Counted from the stretch's first letter, positions 52,648-60,976 are shown. The stretch: 64,000 bases of DNA from CAG-390 sp964579135 (GCA_964579135.1 CAZOFD010000002.1:31728-95727), one strand, 5' to 3'. Notes: generated by a model not told the origin, from the letters alone. Program-made: numbers and translations.

Positions 52648-53658
52648 ATGACTAACGATTTGCAGTTGAAAAACGCTGCGGGCTTAAAAGCGAAAAAAGC
52701 CCCCAAAAGGCGAAAAAGTGCATCTCTTGACAGAAAAAGATCCCGTGCCGGCTGGTTTTTTACCCTGCCTTTCATCCTCGGATTTTTGCTCATCTATCTG
52801 CCGATAATCATCGATTCGCTCAAATACAGTTTTTGCTACACCGAATACGTAACCGGTTACGGATACAAGTTTACGTCGGTCGGATTTAACAACTATATTT
52901 ACGCGTTTACCGGCGCGAACAGCACCTTTGCGCAGGTGCTCGTTACGGGGCTTAAGGAAATGGTCTTTAACATTCCCGCGATCATTCTTTTCTCGCTATT
53001 TATGGCGGTGCTGCTCAATCAAAAAATGGTTGGGCGCGCTGCCTTCCGCGCGATCTTCTTTATTCCCGTTATTATGTCCACCGGTATACTGGAAACGGTA
53101 AGCACCACGCTTCAGCAGAGTATGGAGGGGTCGATAAACGACGGCTCCGGCGGCAGCGCAAGCGAGCAGATCGTTTCGGCGATGGACTTGGCTGCACTGT
53201 TTGAGAATATGAAGGTCGGTACCGGGCTTGTCGAGGTAGTTGCGCAAATCATAAACAATATTTACGATATCGTTAACCACGCGGGCGTTCAGATGCTGAT
53301 ATTCTTGGCGGGATTGCAGTCCATCTCCCCCGCGATATACGAGTCTTGTCAGATCGACGGTGCGACCGGTTGGGAAACGTTTTGGAAGATAACTTTCCCG
53401 ATGATAAGCCCGATGATCCTCGTCAACGCCGTATATACCGTTATCGACGAGTTTACCTCAAGCTCGAATACGGTAATGGCTTACGTTAACAACGTGGCAG
53501 ACAGCAAGACGCCGTTTGAGATTAACGGAGTTAAACTCAGTTCCGACGGGCTTGCTTCGGCAATGTCGTGGCTTTACTTTTTGATAGTTATCCTGATAAT
53601 CGCGGCAGTTGCGGGTATTTGTTCCGCGTTCGTGTTCTATCAGCGCAGAGATCGATGA
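52648..53658 (+). CDS. Carbohydrate ABC transporter permease 3 (LplB/MalF type)
   Basis: 336-aa permease with a basic cytosolic N-terminus (about 33 residues), six TM helices and the EAA loop ESCQIDGATGWETFWKITFP. An additional roughly 55-residue hydrophilic segment (STTLQQSMEGSINDGSGGSA onward, about residues 150-200) lies in the external loop between TM3 and TM4. The sequence differs clearly from permease 1, so this is a second transporter rather than a recent duplication. SD aaaggagg is 7-8 bp before the ATG, 14 bp after the DUF5696-like stop. Confidence 0.92.
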   Translation: MTNDLQLKNAAGLKAKKAPKRRKSASLDRKRSRAGWFFTLPFILGFLLIYLPIIIDSLKYSFCYTEYVTGYGYKFTSVGFNNYIYAFTGANSTFAQVLVTGLKEMVFNIPAIILFSLFMAVLLNQKMVGRAAFRAIFFIPVIMSTGILETVSTTLQQSMEGSINDGSGGSASEQIVSAMDLAALFENMKVGTGLVEVVAQIINNIYDIVNHAGVQMLIFLAGLQSISPAIYESCQIDGATGWETFWKITFPMISPMILVNAVYTVIDEFTSSSNTVMAYVNNVADSKTPFEINGVKLSSDGLASAMSWLYFLIVILIIAAVAGICSAFVFYQRRDR

Positions 53659-53672
53659 AAGGAGATGCGAAT

Positions 53673-54722
53673 ATGAACAGTTCACCCGTTATCAAAAAAG
53701 ACAGCAAAAAGAAGATACGCGTTGAGTTTGAGCGCACTCCTCTCAAGGAAAGGCTTAAAGCGAAATTTGTAAACGCCGCGTTTCTCGCAAACGTGATTTG
53801 GTACGTCTTCAGATTCGTTCTTTTGCTCGGTATCGCATATATAGTATTGTTCCCGTTCTACAGCAAGATCGCAGGCTCGTTTATGGCGGCTGAGGATTTT
53901 GCCGACGCGACGGTAATGCTTATACCGAAGAATTTTTCCGTTGACATATATAAATACGTCTTGCTCGAAAATCACTATTTCGAAGCGTTCGGAAACACGC
54001 TTTTGCTATCCGTATCCACGGCGCTTATACAAACTTTCATTTGTGCGCTCATTGCCTACGGTCTTGCGAAATTCAGGTTTAAAGGCTCTACTGCGGTGTT
54101 CTTCGGCGTTATCCTTTCGATGATAATTCCGCACGCAACACTGCGCCAATCGATGTTTTCGACTTTCAGAGATTTCGATATTCTCGGTATAGTCAAGCTC
54201 ATAAGGGGCGACGATTTTAATCTGCTCTATACGTATTGGCCGCTGATAATCCTCTCTGTCACGGGTCTGGCGTTTAAAAACGGTCTTTACATCTTTATGT
54301 TGCGTCAGTTCTTTAAGGGCGTTCCCGACGAGCTTGAGGAGTCGGCTTACATCGACGGGTCCGGCGTTTTCCGTACCTTTATCCAGATCATTCTTCCTTT
54401 GTCGGTGCCTATGCTCATAACGGTATTCCTGTTTGCTTTCTCTTGGCAGTGGACGGATAACTTCTATATCAAGAATTTCGTTACTATGCCGGGCGGACTC
54501 GAGGATTCGCAGATATGGCTGATGTCCAATATCTACAACCTCATTCCGAGAACGCTTACCGCTATGTACGGCGACGGCAAGCACGACGCGATATGGCAGT
54601 TCTACAAGCCCGCGATACAAAACACGACGGCACTGCTTATTATGTTGCCGCTGATAGTTATGTATCTGTTCTGCCAAAAGTTCTTGGTGCAGGGTATAGA
54701 GCGCTCCGGTATTACCGGCTAA
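53673..54722 (+). CDS. Carbohydrate ABC transporter permease 4 (LplC/MalG type)
   Basis: 349-aa permease, six TM helices, EAA loop ESAYIDGSGVFRTFIQIILP, C-terminus FLVQGIERSGITG as in MalG-type subunits (GLTxGAVKG region). A long basic N-terminal cytosolic stretch of about 35 residues precedes TM1. The start at 53673 has ggagatg 5-6 bp upstream; the longer frame overlaps permease 3 and is rejected. Partner of permease 3. Last gene of the operon, followed by a strong terminator. Confidence 0.93.
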   Translation: MNSSPVIKKDSKKKIRVEFERTPLKERLKAKFVNAAFLANVIWYVFRFVLLLGIAYIVLFPFYSKIAGSFMAAEDFADATVMLIPKNFSVDIYKYVLLENHYFEAFGNTLLLSVSTALIQTFICALIAYGLAKFRFKGSTAVFFGVILSMIIPHATLRQSMFSTFRDFDILGIVKLIRGDDFNLLYTYWPLIILSVTGLAFKNGLYIFMLRQFFKGVPDELEESAYIDGSGVFRTFIQIILPLSVPMLITVFLFAFSWQWTDNFYIKNFVTMPGGLEDSQIWLMSNIYNLIPRTLTAMYGDGKHDAIWQFYKPAIQNTTALLIMLPLIVMYLFCQKFLVQGIERSGITG

Positions 54723-54780
54723 GTATCGCGCGCGGTCTCTTTGGCTCTGTTGCGGATCACCGAGGGACTGTCGATACGGA

Positions 54781-54818
54781 AAAACACGGGGAACGCTTCG
54801 GCGTTCCCCGTGTTTTTT
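54781..54818 (+). terminator. Terminator of the carbohydrate uptake operon
   Basis: Perfect 16-bp stem (aaaacacggggaacgc, loop ttcg, complement) then TT. The following 54819-54997 shows nothing recognisable. Confidence 0.87.
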
Positions 54819-54997
54819 ACTTTCGGCGATGGTACGTTGCTTGCCCGAGAAGAACGTGCGTCGCGCGACGCTCGGATATTAGCGCCGAAAATATACGGCG
54901 AGCGTTGTGCTTTCGGCATATTATGCCGTTTTTTTCGCAGCGCGGTGCTTGACGTAGAGAAGTGCCGTAAATTTATACGCAAAAATTAAAATTTCTA

Positions 54998-55026
54998 TTG
55001 CAATTGACTTTAGGTAATAGTATAAT
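54998..55026 (+). promoter_or_regulatory. Sigma-A promoter of the GLUG surface protein gene
   Basis: TTGCAA, 17-bp spacer, TATAAT; leader of about 87 nt. Confidence 0.72.
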
Positions 55027-55119
55027 GTTCGGTAATCGGACAGCGTTCCGACGTAGCGCACACGCAAGATAGGCAAGGCGCTGTGCGGCGATTCCACACA
55101 AGATCAAGGAGAAATTTAT

Positions 55120-57159
55120 ATGAAAAAGAGAATTTTGTCATTTCTTCTTTTGGCGGCTATGATATGCTTCGGCATAGCGCCGGCGGCTGCCTTTGCGAAA
55201 GAGACGCATACGAGCGTGTGGGACGGAAACTCCGCAGCCGAGTCGTATCAAAGCGGCGACGGTAGCGCGGCGGCACCGTATGAGATTGCAACGGCGGAGC
55301 AATTCGCGTACTTTGCCAAGCAGATCGCAAACGGAAAGGGCACGGACGCGTCGTACGTTCTCGCTGCCGATCTCGATATGACGGCGACAAGTTGGACGCC
55401 TATCGGTATGGACATTTATAGCAATTACGCTATGGGGAACTATTTTCAGGGAAAATTCGACGGGCAAGGGCATAGCGTTAAATATAAGATTTCCGATCTG
55501 GAAAGCACCGAAACGTATTCGGCGATCGGTTTGTTCGGCTACGCGGCAGGCGAGATAAAGGACTTGATCGTAGAGGGAACGATTTCCGATCTCCCGTCGC
55601 TTGTTTGCGTATCTGTCGGCGGTATTGCGGGATTGTTTGATGGGGATATTGTAAACTGTGTTTCAAAAGTTGATTTTACGTTGACCGACGGTAAAACGAA
55701 TCAATGTCGTTTCGGCGGAATAACGGGAGAACATCTATCGGGAACGATAGAGAATTCGCTTTATTCCGGTGAGATAAATCTGACTTTTTCTGAGTGCTAC
55801 GCTGATCTGTACGTCGGCGGTATCGCGGGATCCGTCTACGGCGGAAAGATATATGCTTGCAAAAACAAAGGCAATATCGCCCTTGCGAATACGGAATCCA
55901 ATAAGATCAACAACGGAAACGCTGGCGGTATCGTAGGTATTGCTATTACGGGTTACAAAGCCTTTACTTCCGAGATACAAGATTGCTATAACGAGGGCGC
56001 TGTTTCGGCGCAAAGCTTTGCCGGCGGAATTGCGGCAAAAGCCCATGCCATTTTTTCTGAGACGCACAACGTCGACGTCTGTGTTAAAATAAGCAATTGC
56101 TATTCGTCCGCTTCGGTAGTCGCGGGGCTACCCGATTCCGGGTGCGCCATTTGTCCCGACGTAGAGACGTTTAATTATGCGGACAACGACGCAAGCGCAA
56201 CGGCTATCGTCGAAAATTGCTACTACACGGTAGGAGAGGACGAGAACGCAACCGAAGTGCCCGACGTAACGGAAATTTACGCAAAACTTTGCGCCGCCTC
56301 CGTCGACGGACTTTGGATAAAAGACGCAAAAGGTACGCCACGTCTTTTTTGGAAACTGAAGGCGGCTGCGACTCCGACGGCGACCTTTAGTGCGACGGGC
56401 GATAGCTGCGGTGTTCTCGGCGGTGTCGACGCTTCTGTAAAATACAGTACCGACGGAGGCAATACGTGGTTTGACGTTAGCGATACATCCGTTGAGATAA
56501 CGGGCGTATCCGCCGATAACGACGTAAAAGTTTATCGCGTCGGCGATATGCTGACCACTTCGGATTCCGAGGTGCAGACCATTGATATAACAAAGGCTCA
56601 AAAGCCGACCGTCGCCAAGAGCGACTGCACGACTCTCGCGCAAAACGACGGCAGTATTACGGGACTCGATAACACAATGGAGTACAGAGCCGAAGACGAT
56701 GCAACGTGGACGAGTGTTAGCGGCGAGAGCGTTACGGGGCTTGCCGTCGGAAAATATTACGTGCGTGTGAAAGCGCAGGGGAATGCGTTGGCATCCGAGT
56801 GTGCACAGATAGTTATCGAAAAGCACGTTTGTGCCGCGGGTGCCGACGATTGGCACTATGATTCGACAGAGCACTGGAACGCCTGCGACTGCGGAGAAAA
56901 GCAAAACAAAGCCGAACATACCTTTAAATGGATAACGGATAAATACGCGACCGCCGACGAAAGCGGTTGGCACCACGAGGAGTGTTCCGTGTGCGGATAT
57001 GCGAAAGCGGGTGTGGAGATACCGAAGCTAAACGACGGAAATAATCCTTCGACCGGGGATGACGGTGACGTTTTGCTGTATTTGGCGCTTATATTGTTGT
57101 CGAGCGGTGCGGCTGTCGTTGCCGTCGGCGAGAGAAAGAAAAAATATTCGAAAAAATAA
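55120..57159 (+). CDS. Cell-wall-sorted GLUG/beta-helix surface protein
   Basis: 679 aa. Signal peptide (cleavage near AFAKE, about residue 27). A GLUG-like beta-helix repeat region follows, about residues 45-400 (GLFGYAAGEIKDLIVEG, GGIAGSVYGGKIYACKNKG, GGIVGIAIT, GGIAAKAHA), with CYN/CYY repeats. Then come immunoglobulin-like modules (about 420-570) and a Cys/His-rich module (CDCGEKQNKAEHTFKW, CSVCGYAKAG). A sorting signal ends the protein: NPSTGDDGD, a hydrophobic helix and a KKK tail. NPxTG in place of LPxTG suggests a sortase of other than class A specificity. SD aaggaga is 8 bp before the ATG. Single-gene unit; ligand unknown. Confidence 0.83.
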   Translation: MKKRILSFLLLAAMICFGIAPAAAFAKETHTSVWDGNSAAESYQSGDGSAAAPYEIATAEQFAYFAKQIANGKGTDASYVLAADLDMTATSWTPIGMDIYSNYAMGNYFQGKFDGQGHSVKYKISDLESTETYSAIGLFGYAAGEIKDLIVEGTISDLPSLVCVSVGGIAGLFDGDIVNCVSKVDFTLTDGKTNQCRFGGITGEHLSGTIENSLYSGEINLTFSECYADLYVGGIAGSVYGGKIYACKNKGNIALANTESNKINNGNAGGIVGIAITGYKAFTSEIQDCYNEGAVSAQSFAGGIAAKAHAIFSETHNVDVCVKISNCYSSASVVAGLPDSGCAICPDVETFNYADNDASATAIVENCYYTVGEDENATEVPDVTEIYAKLCAASVDGLWIKDAKGTPRLFWKLKAAATPTATFSATGDSCGVLGGVDASVKYSTDGGNTWFDVSDTSVEITGVSADNDVKVYRVGDMLTTSDSEVQTIDITKAQKPTVAKSDCTTLAQNDGSITGLDNTMEYRAEDDATWTSVSGESVTGLAVGKYYVRVKAQGNALASECAQIVIEKHVCAAGADDWHYDSTEHWNACDCGEKQNKAEHTFKWITDKYATADESGWHHEECSVCGYAKAGVEIPKLNDGNNPSTGDDGDVLLYLALILLSSGAAVVAVGERKKKYSKK

Positions 57160-57220
57160 AATTTCGTGATCAAAAACTTCGTTTTACTTGTTTGTTAACG
57201 GCAAACGGCATAAAAGCTAA

Positions 57221-57262
57221 AGCGGTGCGAGCTGTTTTGACGGCTCGCACCGCTCGGGTTTT
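57221..57262 (+). terminator. Terminator after the GLUG protein gene
   Basis: Perfect 12-bp stem (agcggtgcgagc / gctcgcaccgct), 10-nt loop, then cggg and seven T. Confidence 0.82.
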
Positions 57263-57361
57263 TTTATTCGAAACGTACAACGGCTGCCGAGCGGCTTTTC
57301 GCAGTCGGAGCGTTGCGAAAACTTGTCGGTGTCGCCCCCGCCAATGTAAACGTACGTATGC

Positions 57362-57400
57362 AAAAAGCACGAGACTTGCGTGGCAAGGCTCGTGCTTTTT
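57362..57400. terminator. Second hairpin, A/T-flanked both sides
   Basis: Perfect 12-bp stem (aaaaagcacgag / ctcgtgcttttt) enclosing a small cttg/caag stem. It may terminate the convergent S24 repressor gene or be a backup for the GLUG gene. Confidence 0.7.
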
Positions 57401-57647
57401 GGTTTGCATTGCGGGAAAGTTTGACGTTATCGCTACGCCGCCGGTTTTCGTTGCAAATACGCTTGCGTGAGGCGACGGCGGATCTTTCGCAGCCCTGGCG
57501 AGTGCGCGGCTGCTTGCTTGTAGCGTGGGGCTTGCAACGTTTTGAGCAGACGCCGTTTTAGTCGGATGCCTGTGGCGGAAGACACAAAACTCCGAGCCGT
57601 GCCGGTCTGAGATAACGAAAATTCGCCCTCATCCGACGCGTTTGGCG
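57401..57647. other. Intergenic, nothing recognised
   Basis: Together with 57160-57361 this makes a 488-bp convergent gap that contains two hairpins and no SD-supported gene. Confidence 0.45.
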
Positions 57648-58445
57648 TTATTTCTTTTTCAGTCTTCCGAGAACTTTGCCCGCACAGGAAACGTTTTCGA
57701 AATCCTTAAGCATTATTCGACCGTATTCGGGATTCAGCGAAATCAGGCAGTCACCGCCGTAAATCTTAAAATAGCCGCAACCGTCAAGCACGTAAACGCA
57801 GGGCTCGCCGACCTCGACCGCATCCGCGCTTTGAACGAGCAATACGTCGCCGCTGTGGTATTTCGGCTCCATACTGTTGCCGCTTATACGCAGGGCGAAA
57901 TCTGCCTTTTCGGTGGCGGCGGTGTCGGAAACGGCAAGCGTTTCCGCGGTGGTGCCGTCAAGATATTCCCCGATGCCCGCAGAGACCGGCAAGTCGTAAA
58001 GAGGTATCCGCCTTTTTTGTTTTCTTGCGGCGTCGCAGGCGGCATAGCGGCGAGCGGCGGGAGCGGATATTACGGCGTCGCGCATTATGGACGGCGCGGC
58101 TTTTGCGGGGGCGAGCTCGCGCTCGAGTTCTTTGGCAACGACGGTTTTGACAAGATCGCGACTGTGCTCGTCGAGCCGCCTGAAATTTTCTATCAGGCGA
58201 ATTTCCGTTGCGTCAAGCGTAAAGTTGTTCGCATTTTCGGGCGTGCCGCTGACGATATAGTCCACGTTGCAGTCGAGAGCTTCGCATATGGCGACAACGT
58301 TCGAGAGCTTGACGGAGTCGTTCAGCCCCGCGAGGATCTTGGAAAGAGTGCCGAGCGGGATTCCGCTCGCTTTTGCGAGTTCGTCGTTGGTCATCCGTTT
58401 TTCGGCTTTGAGTTTTTTTATTCTTTCTATATAATCAAGTTCCAT
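57648..58445 (-). CDS. XRE-family repressor with self-cleaving S24 (LexA/CI-type) domain
   Basis: 265 aa. N-terminal HTH_3 (residues 5-65; NDELAKASGIPLGTLSKIL is the recognition region), a helical linker with an Ala-rich stretch, then an S24 peptidase. The cleavage site is Ala156-Gly157 (PVSAGIGE), the catalytic Ser191 is in SGNSMEP and Lys227 in YFKIYGG. All elements for RecA-stimulated autoproteolysis are present. The HTH is phage-CI-like, not the winged LexA type, yet no phage gene is nearby. ATG 58445 is chosen by domain start; the SD is far (aaagga about 24 bp). It is divergent from the small membrane gene at 58653, its most likely target. Confidence 0.88.
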   Translation of the reverse strand: MELDYIERIKKLKAEKRMTNDELAKASGIPLGTLSKILAGLNDSVKLSNVVAICEALDCNVDYIVSGTPENANNFTLDATEIRLIENFRRLDEHSRDLVKTVVAKELERELAPAKAAPSIMRDAVISAPAARRYAACDAARKQKRRIPLYDLPVSAGIGEYLDGTTAETLAVSDTAATEKADFALRISGNSMEPKYHSGDVLLVQSADAVEVGEPCVYVLDGCGYFKIYGGDCLISLNPEYGRIMLKDFENVSCAGKVLGRLKKK

Positions 58446-58513
58446 TTTCGGTTGCGACCGCTTGCGCGGCTTCCTTTCCGTAGTGGCGCGGGCGCGCCCG
58501 TGCTTGTGTATCA

Positions 58514-58542
58514 ATTATACCACCCCGATTCCGATTTGTAAA
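58514..58542 (-). promoter_or_regulatory. Sigma-A promoter of the S24 repressor gene
   Basis: Minus strand TTTACA, 17-bp spacer, TATAAT; leader about 62 nt. Confidence 0.75.
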
Positions 58543-58573
58543 TAACTTTTTGAAAAAATTCCGAAAAAGGAAC

Positions 58574-58602
58574 AAAAAGTGTTGACAAAACGGAAAAAGT
58601 GT
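58574..58602. promoter_or_regulatory. Putative operator: two direct repeats flanking a -35 box
   Basis: aaaaagtgt occurs at 58574-58582 and 58594-58602, exactly 20 bp apart (two helical turns). The first overlaps the start of the TTGACA at 58582; the second lies in the spacer before the -10. Confidence 0.45.
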
Positions 58603-58610
58603 CTTATAAT
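58582..58610 (+). promoter_or_regulatory. Perfect-consensus sigma-A promoter of the small membrane protein gene
   Basis: TTGACA, 17-bp spacer, TATAAT; such strength is usual for a promoter held down by a repressor. Confidence 0.85.
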
Positions 58611-58652
58611 ATGATAAACGAAATCCTAAAACGAAAAAACGAGGTAACGGCT

Positions 58653-58964
58653 GTGAACAAGTGCTTTGACGATAAAACGATATATTCCGAAATTTACCAT
58701 CCCGCGGATGAGCGCGAAAAAAATCGCGACGGCGGTTTGATCGATGCGATAACGCTTTTGATCGGTGCGGTATTTCGCCTTTTCGGCAGGCGCGGCGTGC
58801 GCAGAGCTATCCGTATATCCGTTGCCGTCGGTGCTGCCGTTGCGTTTTATTTCTTTGCCGCCGCTGTCAAGGCGCGGGTACTCGGATTTGCGGATACCGC
58901 CGTTTTCGGTGGCGCGATAGTCGCCGCTTGCGTTGCCGTTTTCGGCGTTAAATGCACGAAATAA
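58653..58964 (+). CDS. Small membrane protein divergent from the S24 repressor
   Basis: 103 aa starting at GTG 58653 (SD gaggtaa about 6 bp upstream). Earlier in-frame starts (58599, 58611) lie in or at the promoter and would have no leader. A charged N-terminal half (EIYHPADEREKNRDG) is followed by an amphipathic helix with a basic patch (RLFGRRGVRRAIR). Two TM helices (ISVAVGAAVAFYFFAAAV and TAVFGGAIVAACVAVFGV) and a KCTK end follow. I recognise no family. Position opposite a self-cleaving repressor suggests a damage-induced membrane factor, comparable in setting (not sequence) to yneA beside lexA. Confidence 0.65.
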   Translation: MNKCFDDKTIYSEIYHPADEREKNRDGGLIDAITLLIGAVFRLFGRRGVRRAIRISVAVGAAVAFYFFAAAVKARVLGFADTAVFGGAIVAACVAVFGVKCTK

Positions 58965-58986
58965 TACGTCGTTTGAGAAAAGCGAA

Positions 58987-59036
58987 AAAAATATCCCGCC
59001 GTGAAAGCGTTGAGGCTTTCACGGCGGGATATTTTT
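58987..59036. terminator. Bidirectional terminator between the small membrane gene and the glycosidase gene
   Basis: Perfect 22-bp stem (aaaaatatcccgccgtgaaagc and complement), loop gttgag, T-runs on both strands. Confidence 0.9.
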
Positions 59037-59040
59037 CGTT

Positions 59041-60549
59041 TTACGATCTTACGATCTTTGATTTTCCGTTCCAGATCACTTCGATCTCGACGGGTTTGTC
59101 GGAGACGAGCTTGATAACGGGCTCTTCGTCCGCGGAAGCTCTCGCCTCGCAGATAAGGTCGAGCGTTGCGTCGCCGAGGGGGTATTGCTTGATGCCGTGC
59201 CGCTCGGTGAGGTTGACGTGCCAAGTTATCTTTTTCGCTTGAGCGTCGGGCTTGATTCCGAATACGTATTCGAAGAGAATACTGATAGGTGCAAGACCCG
59301 TCCAGCCGACGAAATCTCCGTGGGCGGAGCCGTAGGACTCGAGCTCGGGCGAATAGTTTTCGTAAACGGTGTTCGTTTTGTTAAACACTTTCGTAACTAC
59401 GTTAACGTACGACGTTGCTATGTCGAAAGCCAGATCGTCGTATCCGTGCTGCGAGAGAGCGCAGAGGATCATATAGTTCGTAGGTGCCCATACCGCTCCG
59501 CGCCAATACATACCGTCGGTGGGGCGGTACAGCGGGTGGTCTTTCGACAGCGTCGGAACGCGGTTGGGCGTTTTGAATTCGTTTTCGTTGTCGAGATGGG
59601 CGACAAGACCGTCGATACGTTCCGAGGGAACGAGGTCTGCGAGCAGGGGCCAATACGAAGCCGCGGTCTTTACTCCGCTGAGGGAGCCGTCGCGGCGGCG
59701 GTCATAGTAGAATTGATCCTTTTCGCTCCACATCGTGTTATTAACGGTGTCGTACATAAGTTTCATCTCGTCGCGGAGCCAATCAACCTCGTTTTCTCTG
59801 CCGAGAACCTCTGCCATTTGGATAAGTATCTTGGCGCTGAGGTACTGCTGGGCGCAGGCGTCGACCCAGCTCATAAATCCGTGATGGAGAATGGGGTTGT
59901 ATTGCGGGTCGGGGCGGGGCGAGTCGTCCATACCGCTGCCGAGTCCCGTCGTCCAGTAGCTCCCGTCGGGCCAAGAACGGTGGAGCTGCAGCCAACGGTG
60001 GTATGCGCAAAGGGGATCGAAAACCCTGCCGAGGCGCTCTTTGTCGGCGGTGGAAAGGAAGTATTCCCACTCAGCCCAAGGGAGCACGTTCGGTCCCGTG
60101 GAGCCGGGGTCGTCGCGAGTAAATTGCTCGCCGGGCTGCTTTTCGCAGATCTCACGGCAGATAAAACCGTCCCTGTGCTGGTGCGAGTAAAGGTTGTCGA
60201 GCGTACGCTGAAAATCGAAGATACGGCTTGCGTATTTACCGAACATTACTATAAAGGAAGAATCCCACATAAAAAGATAGCCGTTGAAAGCCGTATCTAT
60301 AAAGTTGGATACGAATCCGGCTTCTTTGTTGGGTTTGCGCAGGTTGCCGAAAGCGATCTGCCAAGTTCTGTAATAGCAATTTACGGCGTCGTCGTGCCCA
60401 TCCCAAACGGGAACGGCGAGCTTGTCCTTTATATCTTCGTATTTGGGCAGTTCTTCATCCTGCACGGGTTGATTGATAAAAGTGTTGTTTTTGACGTAAG
60501 GATCGTCGTTGTAAAACAGATTGTCGTTGACCAAAAAATGTTTTGCCAT
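59041..60549 (-). CDS. GH63/MGH1-like (alpha/alpha)6-barrel glycoside hydrolase
   Basis: 502-aa intracellular protein (no signal peptide) of the trehalase/GH63-like group. Seen: LFMWDSSFIVMFGKY with the conserved Trp-Asp, LSTADKERL, GLGSGMDDSPR (the GH63 SGxDxSPR motif with the putative acid), YWRGAVWAPTNYM, and ENYSPELESYGSAHGDFVGWTGL near the C-terminus with the putative base Glu. Bacterial relatives hydrolyse alpha-glucosides, mannosylglycerate or similar small sugars; specificity cannot be assigned. SD aaggagga is 5 bp before the ATG. It has its own promoter, and the 3' end abuts the shared terminator. Perhaps functionally linked to carbohydrate uptake, but not in that operon. Confidence 0.82.
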   Translation of the reverse strand: MAKHFLVNDNLFYNDDPYVKNNTFINQPVQDEELPKYEDIKDKLAVPVWDGHDDAVNCYYRTWQIAFGNLRKPNKEAGFVSNFIDTAFNGYLFMWDSSFIVMFGKYASRIFDFQRTLDNLYSHQHRDGFICREICEKQPGEQFTRDDPGSTGPNVLPWAEWEYFLSTADKERLGRVFDPLCAYHRWLQLHRSWPDGSYWTTGLGSGMDDSPRPDPQYNPILHHGFMSWVDACAQQYLSAKILIQMAEVLGRENEVDWLRDEMKLMYDTVNNTMWSEKDQFYYDRRRDGSLSGVKTAASYWPLLADLVPSERIDGLVAHLDNENEFKTPNRVPTLSKDHPLYRPTDGMYWRGAVWAPTNYMILCALSQHGYDDLAFDIATSYVNVVTKVFNKTNTVYENYSPELESYGSAHGDFVGWTGLAPISILFEYVFGIKPDAQAKKITWHVNLTERHGIKQYPLGDATLDLICEARASADEEPVIKLVSDKPVEIEVIWNGKSKIVRS

Positions 60550-60584
60550 ATTTCCTCCTTGGAATCAAGCCGATTGTTGATTTG

Positions 60585-60613
60585 ATTTTATCACACGCGA
60601 CCGCATATGTCAA
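60585..60613 (-). promoter_or_regulatory. Sigma-A promoter of the GH63-like gene
   Basis: Minus strand TTGACA, 17-bp spacer, TAAAAT; leader about 30 nt. Confidence 0.78.
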
Positions 60614-60776
60614 TGCTTTTTTCGCTTTGCACACGGGAAAACCGGCAGGTGCCGTGCGCTTTTGCGCCGGCGTCGGGTAAGACTTTGCGTTTGGGGCGCG
60701 GCGCACGTTTGCGTTGTGGAGAGGGGCGATATTTCGCGAAAAAGACAAAATAACGGATATTTTTTGCCAAAGCCTC

Positions 60777-60805
60777 TTGACAAGCGCAAAACACGATGAT
60801 ATAAT
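60777..60805 (+). promoter_or_regulatory. Consensus sigma-A promoter of rpoB
   Basis: TTGACA, 17-bp spacer, TATAAT. A leader of about 165 nt (60812-60976) follows. It has several short GC-rich inverted repeats but no leader motif I recognise. Confidence 0.8.
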
Positions 60806-60976
60806 AATAGACTGAATTATAATCGCTTAATATGCCAAAAAGGCGGTCGAGATACGGGCGAAAAAAGGCGAACGGCATCGAAAAAAGCGCGTTTCGTCTT
60901 GCTTGCCCGTGCCGCGGGCGCTTGCCGCTTTGGCAGTTGTGCGGAGCAAAAATATTTGAATGGAGTGATTGAATCT

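Noticed and set aside
57648..58445. Prophage remnant suggested by the CI-like repressor
   Set aside because: No integrase, cro, structural or lysis genes nearby; neighbours are ordinary chromosomal genes with normal terminators.
57648..58445. Calling the S24 protein LexA
   Set aside because: The DNA-binding part is an XRE-type HTH, not the winged LexA domain, and the length (265 aa) exceeds LexA's roughly 205 aa.
58599..58652. Longer N-terminus for the small membrane protein (starts at 58599 or 58611)
   Set aside because: These codons fall inside or directly at the consensus promoter; GTG 58653 has an SD.
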